Source of the DNA: JBMNOI01 sp050942995
GTDB lineage: Bacteria; Chloroflexota; Anaerolineae; UBA1429
DNA length: 11,360 nucleotides
NCBI GenBank assembly: GCA_050942995.1
Contig: JBMNOI010000125.1
Location: 1 to 11,360 of the forward strand
Direction: 5' to 3'
Positions 1 to 6,649 of the stretch are shown here, in pieces (position 1 is the first letter of the stretch; every line of letters starts with the position of its first letter). The position numbers were made by a program, and so were the translations under genes. The notes under the pieces are model-generated. The model was not told the DNA's origin and did no database searches. It saw nothing but the letters and a program-made list of their open reading frames with translations.

Positions 1-1037
1 ATACGGCCCGTCACCGGCCCGGGGCGCAGAGAAAAGAGTTGCATGATCAACCCGAGAAGCAATGAGACGACAAAGACCAGCGCCATGGCGAGCTGCACCA
101 GAATATATATCGCCCACCGGATCACTGTGAGGACGCTTTCGAGGATGCCCACACTGTACCCCACCGGCAGCAGCGCCGACACCAACCCCACCAGCAACAG
201 GAACGTCACCGCCATCAACGCCCAGCGCCGCCCGGGGTGCTCCAGCACGGGGATCCCTTGCAGCGCCCATTGCGCGCGCAGGACGGTACATTGCGCCTGA
301 CTGGTCAGCAGCAGCCCGATGAGGAAATAGACCGGCACATTGAGGATGATGCCGGAAACAGCGCCGCGCGGAGGCAGTGGCTGGCCGATATCGGCCTGCG
401 CCATGCCGGCGAACACCAGCAGCAACGCGCCGCCGCCCCAGAACACCGCCGCCACCCGTTGTAACAGAGCCTGCCGATCGACCTGCCCGTGGTGCGGCAT
501 GGTCGATCGAAGATAGTAGCCGGGATCGGTAACCCTGGGCAGGCGCTCCAGAGGCGTGGCCTCCATCTCGCGAAGCGAGCCCGCCAGGATACTCGCCAGG
601 CCCCAGGCGAGGGCCACACTCAACGCCCCGCCCACAAAAAGCCCGTCGAACATGCTGTCGATCCGCATCGTCCAGCGAGCGGCATCGGCGGCCAGCCGCT
701 CCATGCCCAGCTCGATATAGACCCCCAGGCGGATGAACAACAGGATGACGACCCACTCGACAAAGTGGAACTGCAGCCGATCCTGCCCCTCCGGCCCGTG
801 ACGCGCCAGCACGCGGTCCGCGTGAACCGCCTCGAACGACACCAGCAGAGCGGCGAACACAAAAAAGCCCGTCGGCCAATCGGGCACAAAGCGTTCCATC
901 ATCTGTCCCAGCGAAAGCACGATGCAGCCCATCATGACGGCGATGGCCGCCGGGCAAATCGTCGCCTCTACAGCCTCGGAGGATGGGCCGCGACGGCCTT
1001 TTCCCTCAGCGATTGGCGTATCGGGTTCGCCAGACAT
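1..1037 (-). CDS. Polytopic membrane protein of the MoxR/DUF58 operon, partial (C-terminus beyond left edge)
   Basis: This reading frame stays open from an ATG at 1037 to the left edge, giving 345 residues with no stop. After a hydrophilic N-terminus (about 1-27) there are roughly eight hydrophobic segments, near residues 28-46, 55-72, 93-110, 131-152, 194-212, 227-247, 272-294 and 300-336. A polar stretch at about 153-190 lies between them. I do not recognise a named domain in the visible part. The start codon overlaps the end of the DUF58 gene by 32 nt, so the two are probably translationally coupled. Third or fourth genes of MoxR-DUF58 operons often encode membrane proteins ending in a DUF4129 or transglutaminase-like domain. 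By position this could be one, but the C-terminus that would decide it is missing. Other frames of this strand here give Ser/Cys/Arg-rich nonsense. The gene is well supported; its function is inference from context. Confidence 0.85.
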   Translation of the reverse strand, partial: MSGEPDTPIAEGKGRRGPSSEAVEATICPAAIAVMMGCIVLSLGQMMERFVPDWPTGFFVFAALLVSFEAVHADRVLARHGPEGQDRLQFHFVEWVVILLFIRLGVYIELGMERLAADAARWTMRIDSMFDGLFVGGALSVALAWGLASILAGSLREMEATPLERLPRVTDPGYYLRSTMPHHGQVDRQALLQRVAAVFWGGGALLLVFAGMAQADIGQPLPPRGAVSGIILNVPVYFLIGLLLTSQAQCTVLRAQWALQGIPVLEHPGRRWALMAVTFLLLVGLVSALLPVGYSVGILESVLTVIRWAIYILVQLAMALVFVVSLLLGLIMQLFSLRPGPVTGR

Positions 1038-2208
1038 CCAGATCCCTCTCCTGCCACACCTGATAGGCCACGATGCCGGCTGCTCTCGCCCGCCGGCGGA
1101 TGAGATCGAACGGCGTGCGTGGATCCACCACAATGAGGACGATATAAAAGCCCCGCCGCTTAAAGGCCAGCAGACGGTCGAACAGATCGTCGTCGACATG
1201 AGGCGCGATGACGATCGTCGTGCCACCCCAGGTCAGCCGGGGCCCGACCTCATGCAACATCGCGCCGAACGGTGTCCCCTCCCCCACCTGCGCCCGCGCC
1301 AGCACATCCAGCAGGCGCATCAGGTGAGCGCGCCCCTTGCGTGCGGGCAGCGAGAGCGGCATTTGAGCGCCGCTCTGCAGTGGATCGAGGCCGTTGGTGA
1401 TGAGGCCGACCGCCTGCCGCCCCTCGACGAGGTAATGGGCGATCGATGCCGCCGTTACAACGGCCAGCTCACTGGCGGTGATGGCCCGGGCCGTGCTATA
1501 GTCGCGCCGATCCAGATTCAGCAGAATCTGCGCCTCGATCGAGATGGCCGGCTCGAACCGTTTGACCTGTAGCGCGCCGGTGGCGGCAGTCGCCTTCCAG
1601 TGCATGTGGCGCAGGCTATCGCCACTCTGATACTCGCGCACGCCCAGCAATCGGCTGGGGTCCTCATAGATGCGCTGCTTGACGGGCACGGCCCCAAAGG
1701 GCGTCTGGGCCGGCAGGCCCAGATCGGCTAGCGGCACGATCCGGGGATACACCGTCAGCGCATCGTCGCGCTCCAGTCGCCGATCGGAAGACCGTACGCC
1801 AAAGAGGTCGCCGGCGCTGACCAGCAACGGCCCCAGAGGGTAATATCCGCGCCGACGGCACTCCAGGTCGTAACGCTGCACCGTCTCCTCTCGTGGCCAC
1901 AGAGACAGCACGCATCGGAAAAAGTTGGGCGTGTGCAGCTCGATGGGCAGGCTCTCGTGCACGCGCAACCAGGGTAGCGGCAACCAGCCACGGTGACGAA
2001 TACGCAGCGTCACCGTGACATGCTCGCCGGGAAAAGCCCGATCGGTATAGTTGCGCTCGAAAACCAGCCCTCGCAACGCCCTTTCGGCCCAGAGGCGCGA
2101 GAAAAAGTAGACACCGAAAAAGGCATAGAGCAGGTAGAAATAGAAATCGAGCCGCAGTACGGCCGAAATGACAAAAAGCAACAGAATCAGGGCGAGCGTG
2201 TATTGCAT
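1006..2208 (-). CDS. DUF58 domain protein, MoxR partner
   Basis: A 400-residue protein of the DUF58 family, usually the second gene of MoxR operons. The N-terminus holds a membrane hairpin (about residues 4-19 and 22-38), followed by a beta-rich region (about 50-180). The family signature lies at about 190-220: REYQSGDSLRHMHWKATA, followed by a VKRFEP segment. The C-terminal half (about 225-385) resembles a von Willebrand A-like fold, as is usual for these proteins. The precise biochemical role of DUF58 proteins is not settled; they are thought to act with MoxR ATPases in assembling or activating envelope or metal-containing complexes. The ATG at 2208 is preceded by AGGAGAG at a suitable distance. 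The gene lies 39 nt after the moxR-like gene and overlaps the next gene by 32 nt, consistent with one transcript. Family call is firm, role is not. Confidence 0.93.
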   Translation of the reverse strand: MQYTLALILLLFVISAVLRLDFYFYLLYAFFGVYFFSRLWAERALRGLVFERNYTDRAFPGEHVTVTLRIRHRGWLPLPWLRVHESLPIELHTPNFFRCVLSLWPREETVQRYDLECRRRGYYPLGPLLVSAGDLFGVRSSDRRLERDDALTVYPRIVPLADLGLPAQTPFGAVPVKQRIYEDPSRLLGVREYQSGDSLRHMHWKATAATGALQVKRFEPAISIEAQILLNLDRRDYSTARAITASELAVVTAASIAHYLVEGRQAVGLITNGLDPLQSGAQMPLSLPARKGRAHLMRLLDVLARAQVGEGTPFGAMLHEVGPRLTWGGTTIVIAPHVDDDLFDRLLAFKRRGFYIVLIVVDPRTPFDLIRRRARAAGIVAYQVWQERDLDVWRTRYANR

Positions 2209-2247
2209 GCCCTCTCTCCTAAAGAACCCTCCAGGGGTTCTCGCCCG

Positions 2248-3207
2248 CTACACCGAATTCGCGTCCCCCAGATCCAGCCGCGTCTCATCCAACAGACTCT
2301 GCAACACGGCGGTGATATCGCGCCCGCGCAGGGCGCTCTCGGATCGCACGATGAGCCGATGCCCCAGCACATAGGGCGCCAGATACTTGACATCATCGGG
2401 CAGCACATAATCACGGCCCCGCACGGCGGCCAGCGCCTGGGACGCTTTATAGAGGGCCAGGCTGCCCCGTGGGCTGGCGCCTAACGCCAGATCATGATGG
2501 CTGCGGGTGGCGTGAACCAGCCGCACGATATAGGCCCGCACCGTCTCGTCTACGGTTACATCCCACACCAGGGGCTGAAGGTCGAGCAGGCGCTCACCCT
2601 CCATCACCTGCCCGATGCTCTCGATCGGATGCCGACGGCGCAGATTCAGCAGAATCTGTTCCTCCTCCCCGGCCGTGGGATAGCCCAGGTGGATGCGCAT
2701 GAAAAAGCGGTCGAGTTGCGCCTCGGGCAGGGGAAAGGTGCCCTCGTACTCGATGGGGTTCTGGGTCGCCAGCACCAAAAAGGGACGAGGCAACGGGCGC
2801 GTCACGCCGTCCACCGTGATCTGGTATTCGCCCATAGACTCCAGCAGCGCCGACTGGGTGCGGGGAGTGGCCCGATTGACCTCGTCGGCCAGAAGGATAT
2901 TGACAAAAACCGGCCCCGGCCTGAACTCGAATTCGCCCGTCTTTTGGTTATACACCGACACACCGGTCACATCGTTGGGCAACAGATCGGGCGTGCATTG
3001 TAACCGCTTGAAGAAAAGGCCTAACGAGGCCGCCACCGACCGCGCCAGCATGGTTTTGCCCACGCCCGGCACATCTTCGATCAACACATGCCCCTCGCAG
3101 AGCAGCGCAACCACCAGCAACTCGATGGCCTCGCGCTTGCCCACAATGACCCGTTCCACGTTCTCGATCACGGCACGCGCATATCCGGCGATCTCGTTTA
3201 TTGCCAT
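2248..3207 (-). CDS. MoxR family AAA+ ATPase
   Basis: A complete 319-residue MoxR-type AAA+ ATPase, the normal length for the family. Visible motifs are Walker A (DVPGVGKT, residues 45-52), Walker B (LLADEVNR, about 105-112, with D108 and E109), sensor 1 (LATQNP, 146-151), an arginine-finger segment (LPEAQLDRF, with R167), and sensor 2 (GASPRG, with R247). The C-terminal lid follows to residue 319. MoxR ATPases are cytoplasmic hexameric chaperone-like enzymes that work with von Willebrand A-domain partners. The adjacent DUF58 gene fits that partnership. The ATG at 3207 has an AGAAGAGG ribosome site about 9 nt upstream, and a promoter lies at 3242-3270, so this is the first gene of a three-gene operon. 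The client protein is unknown. Confidence 0.97.
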   Translation of the reverse strand: MAINEIAGYARAVIENVERVIVGKREAIELLVVALLCEGHVLIEDVPGVGKTMLARSVAASLGLFFKRLQCTPDLLPNDVTGVSVYNQKTGEFEFRPGPVFVNILLADEVNRATPRTQSALLESMGEYQITVDGVTRPLPRPFLVLATQNPIEYEGTFPLPEAQLDRFFMRIHLGYPTAGEEEQILLNLRRRHPIESIGQVMEGERLLDLQPLVWDVTVDETVRAYIVRLVHATRSHHDLALGASPRGSLALYKASQALAAVRGRDYVLPDDVKYLAPYVLGHRLIVRSESALRGRDITAVLQSLLDETRLDLGDANSV

Positions 3208-3241
3208 GCTGTATCGCCTCTTCTCACTTGTTTGTGCATTT

Positions 3242-3270
3242 ATTCTACGTCTTTTCTAACGGATTGACAA
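3242..3270 (-). promoter_or_regulatory. Sigma70-like promoter of the MoxR operon
   Basis: Read on the minus strand, TTGTCA (3270-3265) is followed after exactly 17 nt by TAGAAT (3247-3242). Each box has five of six consensus bases. Transcription would begin near 3235 and leave a leader of about 28 nt before the ATG at 3207. It sits where an operon promoter is expected. Confidence 0.7.
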
Positions 3271-3289
3271 GGGTTTCGCGGCTATATAT

Positions 3290-3304
3290 CACCTTTCGAA
3301 GGTG
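3290..3304. repeat. Short inverted repeat between divergent promoters
   Basis: CACCTT and AAGGTG, separated by TCG, form a perfect 6-bp dyad. It lies between the leftward moxR-operon promoter and the rightward DUF2085 promoter. Its position would suit a shared operator, but an arm of 6 bp can arise by chance, so this is only a candidate. Confidence 0.3.
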
Positions 3305-3316
3305 GTCATTTTGGCA

Positions 3317-3344
3317 TTGCCCCCCTCCGCGATGCGGGTATAAT
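3317..3344 (+). promoter_or_regulatory. Candidate promoter of the DUF2085 gene
   Basis: A perfect TATAAT (3339-3344) is preceded, with a 16-nt spacer, by TTGCCC (3317-3322). Transcription would start near 3351 and give a leader of about 70 nt to the preferred TTG start at 3421. The -10 box is strong and the -35 box is moderate. Confidence 0.55.
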
Positions 3345-3420
3345 GGGATCATGCATCGACCGCCGCGCCATCGAACTCGTGGCATAGACTCGACGTTTGA
3401 CCGGGATCAAGGGGATCGAT

Positions 3421-4104
3421 TTGCCTGTCGTGCGGTTTCTGCTGGGCGGCGTATGCCACCAGTTTGCCGATCACTCATTACACTATGGCGGCGAGCCATT
3501 GCCGCTCTGTTCGCGCTGCATGGGCACCTATCTCGCCATCGCGCTGGCATTCGTGGTGTTGCGCCTGATCGGCCGGCGTCGCAGTGCCAGGCTGCCCACC
3601 TGGAGCACGGCCTGGGTTGTGGCCGTGTTGGTGGGGATGTGGGCGCTGGACGGTGTAAACTCGTTGGCCCACTTTGTCAACGGTAGCCCCTGGCTCTATA
3701 TGCCGTCCAATACGCTGCGCCTCATCACCGGCGCCGGATGCGGACTTGCCATGGGCGTGATGCTCTATCCGGCGTGGCATTATGTCCTGTGGCACGATAT
3801 AGACCCGCGCCCGGTGCTGGAACATCCCGCACAATGGTTACCGCTTCTCGCCGCAGGAGGGGCACTGGTGGGAGGCCTCCTGCTCTGGCCGGGGGCCCCT
3901 TACCCGCTCTGGGGAGGCGCCATCATCCTGGCGTCGTTCGGCGTACTGGCGGGAGTGAACGGCATGCTGGTGGCGCTGCTCTGGCGACGAGAGGGCACCG
4001 TACGCAGCAGCCGCGAAGTCGCGCTCTATCTGGGGTTAGGACTTGGCGCCGCCACCGTCGAAATGGGGTTGATGCGACTGCTCCAATGGGCGGTGCTTGG
4101 CTGA
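3421..4104 (+). CDS. DUF2085 family integral membrane protein
   Basis: A protein of 227 residues with about six membrane helices (near 36-52, 62-77, 97-119, 139-157, 163-188 and 198-225). The N-terminus carries the DUF2085 pattern: CHQ (12-14), then a PLC-SRC-GTY segment with C30, R32 and C33. The family's LDGVNS element lies at about 76-81, followed by SNTLRLITG at about 96-104. The three cysteines and the histidine suggest a metal or redox site near the membrane, but the family's function is unknown. Start choice: TTG at 3421 has AAGGGG 6 nt upstream. An in-frame TTG at 3397 would add eight residues but has no ribosome site. The gene is monocistronic and divergent from the moxR operon. Confidence 0.85.
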   Translation: MPVVRFLLGGVCHQFADHSLHYGGEPLPLCSRCMGTYLAIALAFVVLRLIGRRRSARLPTWSTAWVVAVLVGMWALDGVNSLAHFVNGSPWLYMPSNTLRLITGAGCGLAMGVMLYPAWHYVLWHDIDPRPVLEHPAQWLPLLAAGGALVGGLLLWPGAPYPLWGGAIILASFGVLAGVNGMLVALLWRREGTVRSSREVALYLGLGLGAATVEMGLMRLLQWAVLG

Positions 4105-4192
4105 TGAAATATCGCAGCAAATCTCTGCGCTGTCGCTACTTTTGCCGGGTATATGGCGTATAGATACCGGGCATCAGTCCGGACATGGTTAT

Positions 4193-4208
4193 ACACAAGA
4201 CCTTGTGT
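4193..4208. promoter_or_regulatory. 16-bp palindrome overlapping a -35 box (candidate operator)
   Basis: ACACAAG and CTTGTGT are perfect 7-bp inverted arms separated by AC. The right arm contains TTGTGT, the putative -35 box of the DUF4013 promoter. A dimeric repressor bound here would block RNA polymerase. No regulator gene is visible nearby, so the ligand and protein are unknown. Confidence 0.5.
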
Positions 4209-4231
4209 TAGGTCCGCGGCTTTTGTATAAT
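4203..4231 (+). promoter_or_regulatory. Candidate promoter of the DUF4013 gene
   Basis: TTGTGT (4203-4208), a 17-nt spacer and a perfect TATAAT (4226-4231) form a sigma70-like promoter. The start would be near 4238, giving a leader of about 77 nt. The -35 box overlaps a palindrome, which suggests control at initiation. Confidence 0.6.
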
Positions 4232-4314
4232 TCGTCCGGTCGATAACCTGCCCTCCAGTGTGGTAGTATGCTTTACGCTGCCCGTCAGCTTGTAATTCAA
4301 TTGGGGAGGAAGCG

Positions 4315-5028
4315 ATGGATATCGGAAGAGCGTTCGTATACATGTTTGATGACGATCAATGGGTGAAAAAGCTGGCCATCGGTGGCCTGCTGGTCCTGGC
4401 CAGTATCATCCCGATCGTCAATCTCTTTACCGGCCTGGTCGTCACGGGCTATACCGTACGAATCATCCGCAATGTCGCCGAGGGCCGCTCTCTGCCGCTG
4501 CCCGAGTGGGACGATTGGGGCGGCGACTGGATGCGTGGCCTGCTGGTCGTCGTGGCGGCCTTTTTGTACTCATTGCCCATCCTGTTCGCCAGCGGCTTTG
4601 GCGCCATTCTCGACACGCTGACCCGCAACACCGAGGCGATGCAGGTGGCTCAGGTTTGCTTCGGGCTTATCTCCTGCCTCTCGTCGATCTGGGGGCTGGT
4701 GGTCGCTGTTGTGTTGCCCGCTGCAACCATCAGGTTCGCCATGGAGGAAGAGTTCGCCAGCTTTTTCCGGTTCCGTAACATATTCCGACTGATCGGCGAC
4801 AACCTGGGCAACTATGTGATCGCCGTTCTGCTGGGCATCGTCGCGCAGATCATCGCAGCGTTTGGCCTGATTCTCTGCGTCGTGGGCGTCTTTTTCACCG
4901 GGTTCTGGGCGTCTCTGGTCAGCTCGCACCTCTACGGTCAGGTGGCCGCTGAGGGAGGGATCCGCCCCACATCGCCTCCGTCCACCGGTGGATTCGTGGG
5001 CACCTACGAAAGCCCTGAGCAGCTCTGA
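4315..5028 (+). CDS. DUF4013 family membrane protein
   Basis: A 237-residue membrane protein. The N-terminal part matches the DUF4013 pattern: a short amphipathic opening with FDDDQWVKKL (11-20), a helix at about 21-46 ending in GYTVRIIRN, and then the family's LPEWDDWGGDWMRG segment (62-75). Further hydrophobic helices lie at about 75-97, 112-137 and 164-202, the last long enough for two passes. The C-terminal tail (about 212-237) is polar and rich in Pro, Gly and Ser. The function of DUF4013 proteins is unknown; they are found in archaea and several bacterial groups. The ATG at 4315 follows GGGGAGGA at 4 nt, a very strong ribosome site. The gene stands alone between its promoter and a terminator-like hairpin. 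Confidence 0.88.
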   Translation: MDIGRAFVYMFDDDQWVKKLAIGGLLVLASIIPIVNLFTGLVVTGYTVRIIRNVAEGRSLPLPEWDDWGGDWMRGLLVVVAAFLYSLPILFASGFGAILDTLTRNTEAMQVAQVCFGLISCLSSIWGLVVAVVLPAATIRFAMEEEFASFFRFRNIFRLIGDNLGNYVIAVLLGIVAQIIAAFGLILCVVGVFFTGFWASLVSSHLYGQVAAEGGIRPTSPPSTGGFVGTYESPEQL

Positions 5029-5069
5029 TGGCGCAACGTCCGAACATTGGCGCCTGACATACCTCGAAG

Positions 5070-5093
5070 GGAGGGCGGATATCGCCGCCCTCC
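5070..5093 (+). terminator. Terminator-like hairpin after the DUF4013 gene
   Basis: GGAGGGCGG and CCGCCCTCC form a perfect 9-bp stem with a 6-nt loop, 41 nt after the stop codon. The following bases (TCTCTACTCTATG) are pyrimidine-rich but not a true T-run. It is therefore a good structural candidate rather than a textbook intrinsic terminator. Confidence 0.6.
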
Positions 5094-5184
5094 TCTCTAC
5101 TCTATGCCATATCCCCTCATCGCCTACCCACTCAATGTCCTGACCATTGCCCTCATTCCTTCTCTCGACCACCGAATTCCGCAT

Positions 5185-5204
5185 CGGGCGAGATCATCTG
5201 CCCG
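5185..5204. repeat. Imperfect 20-bp dyad upstream of the HMG-CoA reductase promoter region
   Basis: CGGGC and GCCCG flank AGAT-C-ATCT, with one unpaired G at 5190. The symmetry and its position about 40 nt upstream of the TTGACA boxes suit a regulator-binding site. No regulator is identified. Confidence 0.3.
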
Positions 5205-5227
5205 CGGAAACACCCTTCATCCGCTCA

Positions 5228-5282
5228 TTGACAGGTTTTGGGGACAAAATGGGAGATTTTGACAGTTAGCCTATATTATAAT
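5228..5282 (+). promoter_or_regulatory. Promoter region of the mevalonate operon (unusual spacing)
   Basis: Perfect TTGACA boxes occur at 5228-5233 and 5259-5264, as TTGACAG repeats 31 bp apart, and a perfect TATAAT lies at 5277-5282. The second TTGACA is only 12 nt from the TATAAT and the first is 43 nt away. No pair therefore has the usual 16-18 nt spacing. Transcription from the TATAAT would start near 5289, which is downstream of the ATG at 5281 and supports the TTG start at 5341. Confidence 0.45.
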
Positions 5283-5340
5283 GTTGGGGAATCGCTGCCG
5301 GGAACGGCAGTCAGGACATGAACCGACCGGGGAAGAGGCT

Positions 5341-6645
5341 TTGGAACCCAACTCGCGTTTGCCCAATTTCCATCGGCTGTCCCGCGACGAGCGGATCGGC
5401 CGCATGGTCGAGCAGGTGCCGCTACAAGATGCCGATCTGGCCGCGCTGGCCGATGGAGGATTGAGCATCGAACAGGCCGACCGCATGATCGAGAATGTGG
5501 TGGGCCGGTACAATCTGCCGCTGGGCATCGGTACCAACCTGCGCGTGAACGGGCGCGACTATCTGGTACCGATGGTCATCGAAGAGCCCTCGGTGGTGGC
5601 CGGAATGAGCTATGCGGCCCGCCTGGTGCGCGAGGGCGGCGGATTCCACGCCTCCACTGACGACCCGCTCATGATCGGGCAGATCCAGGTGCTGGATGTG
5701 GCCGATCCCGAAGCAGCCCGCACGCGCCTGCTGGCATCGCGGGATGAACTGCTGGCCCTGGCGAACGCCGAACACCCCACCACCGTGAGTTTGGGCGGCG
5801 GCGCGCGAGATATCGAGGTGCGCGTCATGGATAGCCCGGCCGGGCCCATGATGGTGGTGCACCTCATCTATGATGTGCGCGACGCCATGGGCGCCAATAT
5901 GGTCAACACGGCGACCGAAGCGCTGCGACCGGCCGTCGAACGTATCACCGGAGGGCGCGTGGGATTGCGCATCCTCTCCAATCTGGCCGACCGGCGCTTG
6001 GCACGTGCCTGGTGCGTGGTGCCCGTCGAGTCGCTGGCCATGGGCGGATTGACCGCCGATAAAGGGGTGCAGCGTCTGCTGGAAGCCCACACCCTGGCCG
6101 TCGTCGATCCATATCGCGCGGCCACGCATAACAAGGGGATCATGAACGGCATAGATGCCGTCGTCATGGCAACCGGGAACGACTGGCGGGCCGTCGAAGC
6201 CGGCGCCCACGCCTACGCCACCCGTTCAGGGCGTTACGAGCCGCTATCGCGCTGGGAGCGCAATGAGAAGGGCGATCTGATGGGATCCATCGAGCTGCCG
6301 CTGGCCGTGGGCACGGTAGGCGGCGCGACGCGGGTGCATCCCGTGGCCGGTGTCGCTCTCAAGATTCTGGGCGCATCGGACTCGCGCGAACTGGCTCAGG
6401 TGATCGCCGCCGTGGGCCTGGCCCAGAATCTGGCCGCCCTGCGCGCACTGGCGATGGAGGGCATTCAGCGCGGACACATGAAGTTGCACGCCCGGCAGAT
6501 CGCCATGGCCGCGGGGGCAACCACCGACGAGGTTGCGCCGGTGGTAGAGCAGCTGGTGCAAGAGGGCGCCATCCGCATCGATCGGGCCCGAGAGATTCTG
6601 AATACGTTGCGTCGGAACGACACTCCCGACGCATCCGGAGGATGA
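5341..6645 (+). CDS. mvaA: Class II hydroxymethylglutaryl-CoA reductase
   Basis: A soluble enzyme of 434 residues that interconverts HMG-CoA and mevalonate with a nicotinamide cofactor. Length and sequence match class II reductases of the Pseudomonas mevalonii type (about 428 residues). By comparison, the catalytic residues are E82 (in EEPS), K265 (HNKGIMNG), D281 (ATGNDWRAVEAG) and H379 (IQRGHM). The DVRDAMGANMVNT segment lies at 178-190. The position of the P. mevalonii Asp146, which favours NADH, appears to be H145 here. Start choice: TTG at 5341 gives the N-terminus EPNSRLPNFHRLS, which matches the family opening, and a purine-rich GGGGAAGAGG lies just upstream. A longer frame from ATG 5281 would add 20 unconserved residues, has no ribosome site, and overlaps the -10 box. 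This is the first gene of the operon; the HMG-CoA synthase gene follows after 4 nt. Confidence 0.95.
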   Translation: MEPNSRLPNFHRLSRDERIGRMVEQVPLQDADLAALADGGLSIEQADRMIENVVGRYNLPLGIGTNLRVNGRDYLVPMVIEEPSVVAGMSYAARLVREGGGFHASTDDPLMIGQIQVLDVADPEAARTRLLASRDELLALANAEHPTTVSLGGGARDIEVRVMDSPAGPMMVVHLIYDVRDAMGANMVNTATEALRPAVERITGGRVGLRILSNLADRRLARAWCVVPVESLAMGGLTADKGVQRLLEAHTLAVVDPYRAATHNKGIMNGIDAVVMATGNDWRAVEAGAHAYATRSGRYEPLSRWERNEKGDLMGSIELPLAVGTVGGATRVHPVAGVALKILGASDSRELAQVIAAVGLAQNLAALRALAMEGIQRGHMKLHARQIAMAAGATTDEVAPVVEQLVQEGAIRIDRAREILNTLRRNDTPDASGG

Positions 6646-6649
6646 CGAG

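Larger units (their letters stand above)
5029..5340. other. 312-nt intergenic region before the mevalonate genes
   Basis: No convincing gene was found here. In order it contains a GC-rich terminator-like hairpin (5070-5093), about 90 nt without recognisable features, an imperfect 20-bp dyad (5185-5204), two TTGACAG copies (5228 and 5259), and a TATAAT (5277-5282) followed by the leader of the HMG-CoA reductase gene. Confidence 0.6.

Noticed and set aside
620..889. Minus-strand frame with Ser, Cys and Arg richness
   Set aside because: It is a shifted frame of the membrane-protein gene that runs from 1037 to the left edge.
489..1572. Plus-strand open frames opposite the left membrane protein and DUF58 genes
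   Set aside because: They are His/Gln/Arg-rich and lie opposite genes with clear hydrophobic or family patterns; no ribosome sites stand out.
4113..4129. CGCAG / CTGCG hairpin just after the DUF2085 stop
   Set aside because: The stem is only 5 bp and no T-tract follows directly; likely chance.
4145..4171. CCGGGTAT / ATACCGGG inverted repeat after the DUF2085 gene
   Set aside because: It has a G-G mismatch, an 11-nt loop and no T-run, so it is too weak to call a terminator.
5281..5340. ATG at 5281 as the start of HMG-CoA reductase
   Set aside because: It has no ribosome site, overlaps the TATAAT box and adds residues absent from the family; TTG 5341 fits the family N-terminus.
5422..6210. 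Long open frame (262 codons) on the minus strand inside the HMG-CoA reductase gene
   Set aside because: It is antisense to a firmly identified gene, very rich in His and Gly, and lacks family motifs; it is a GC-rich shadow frame.
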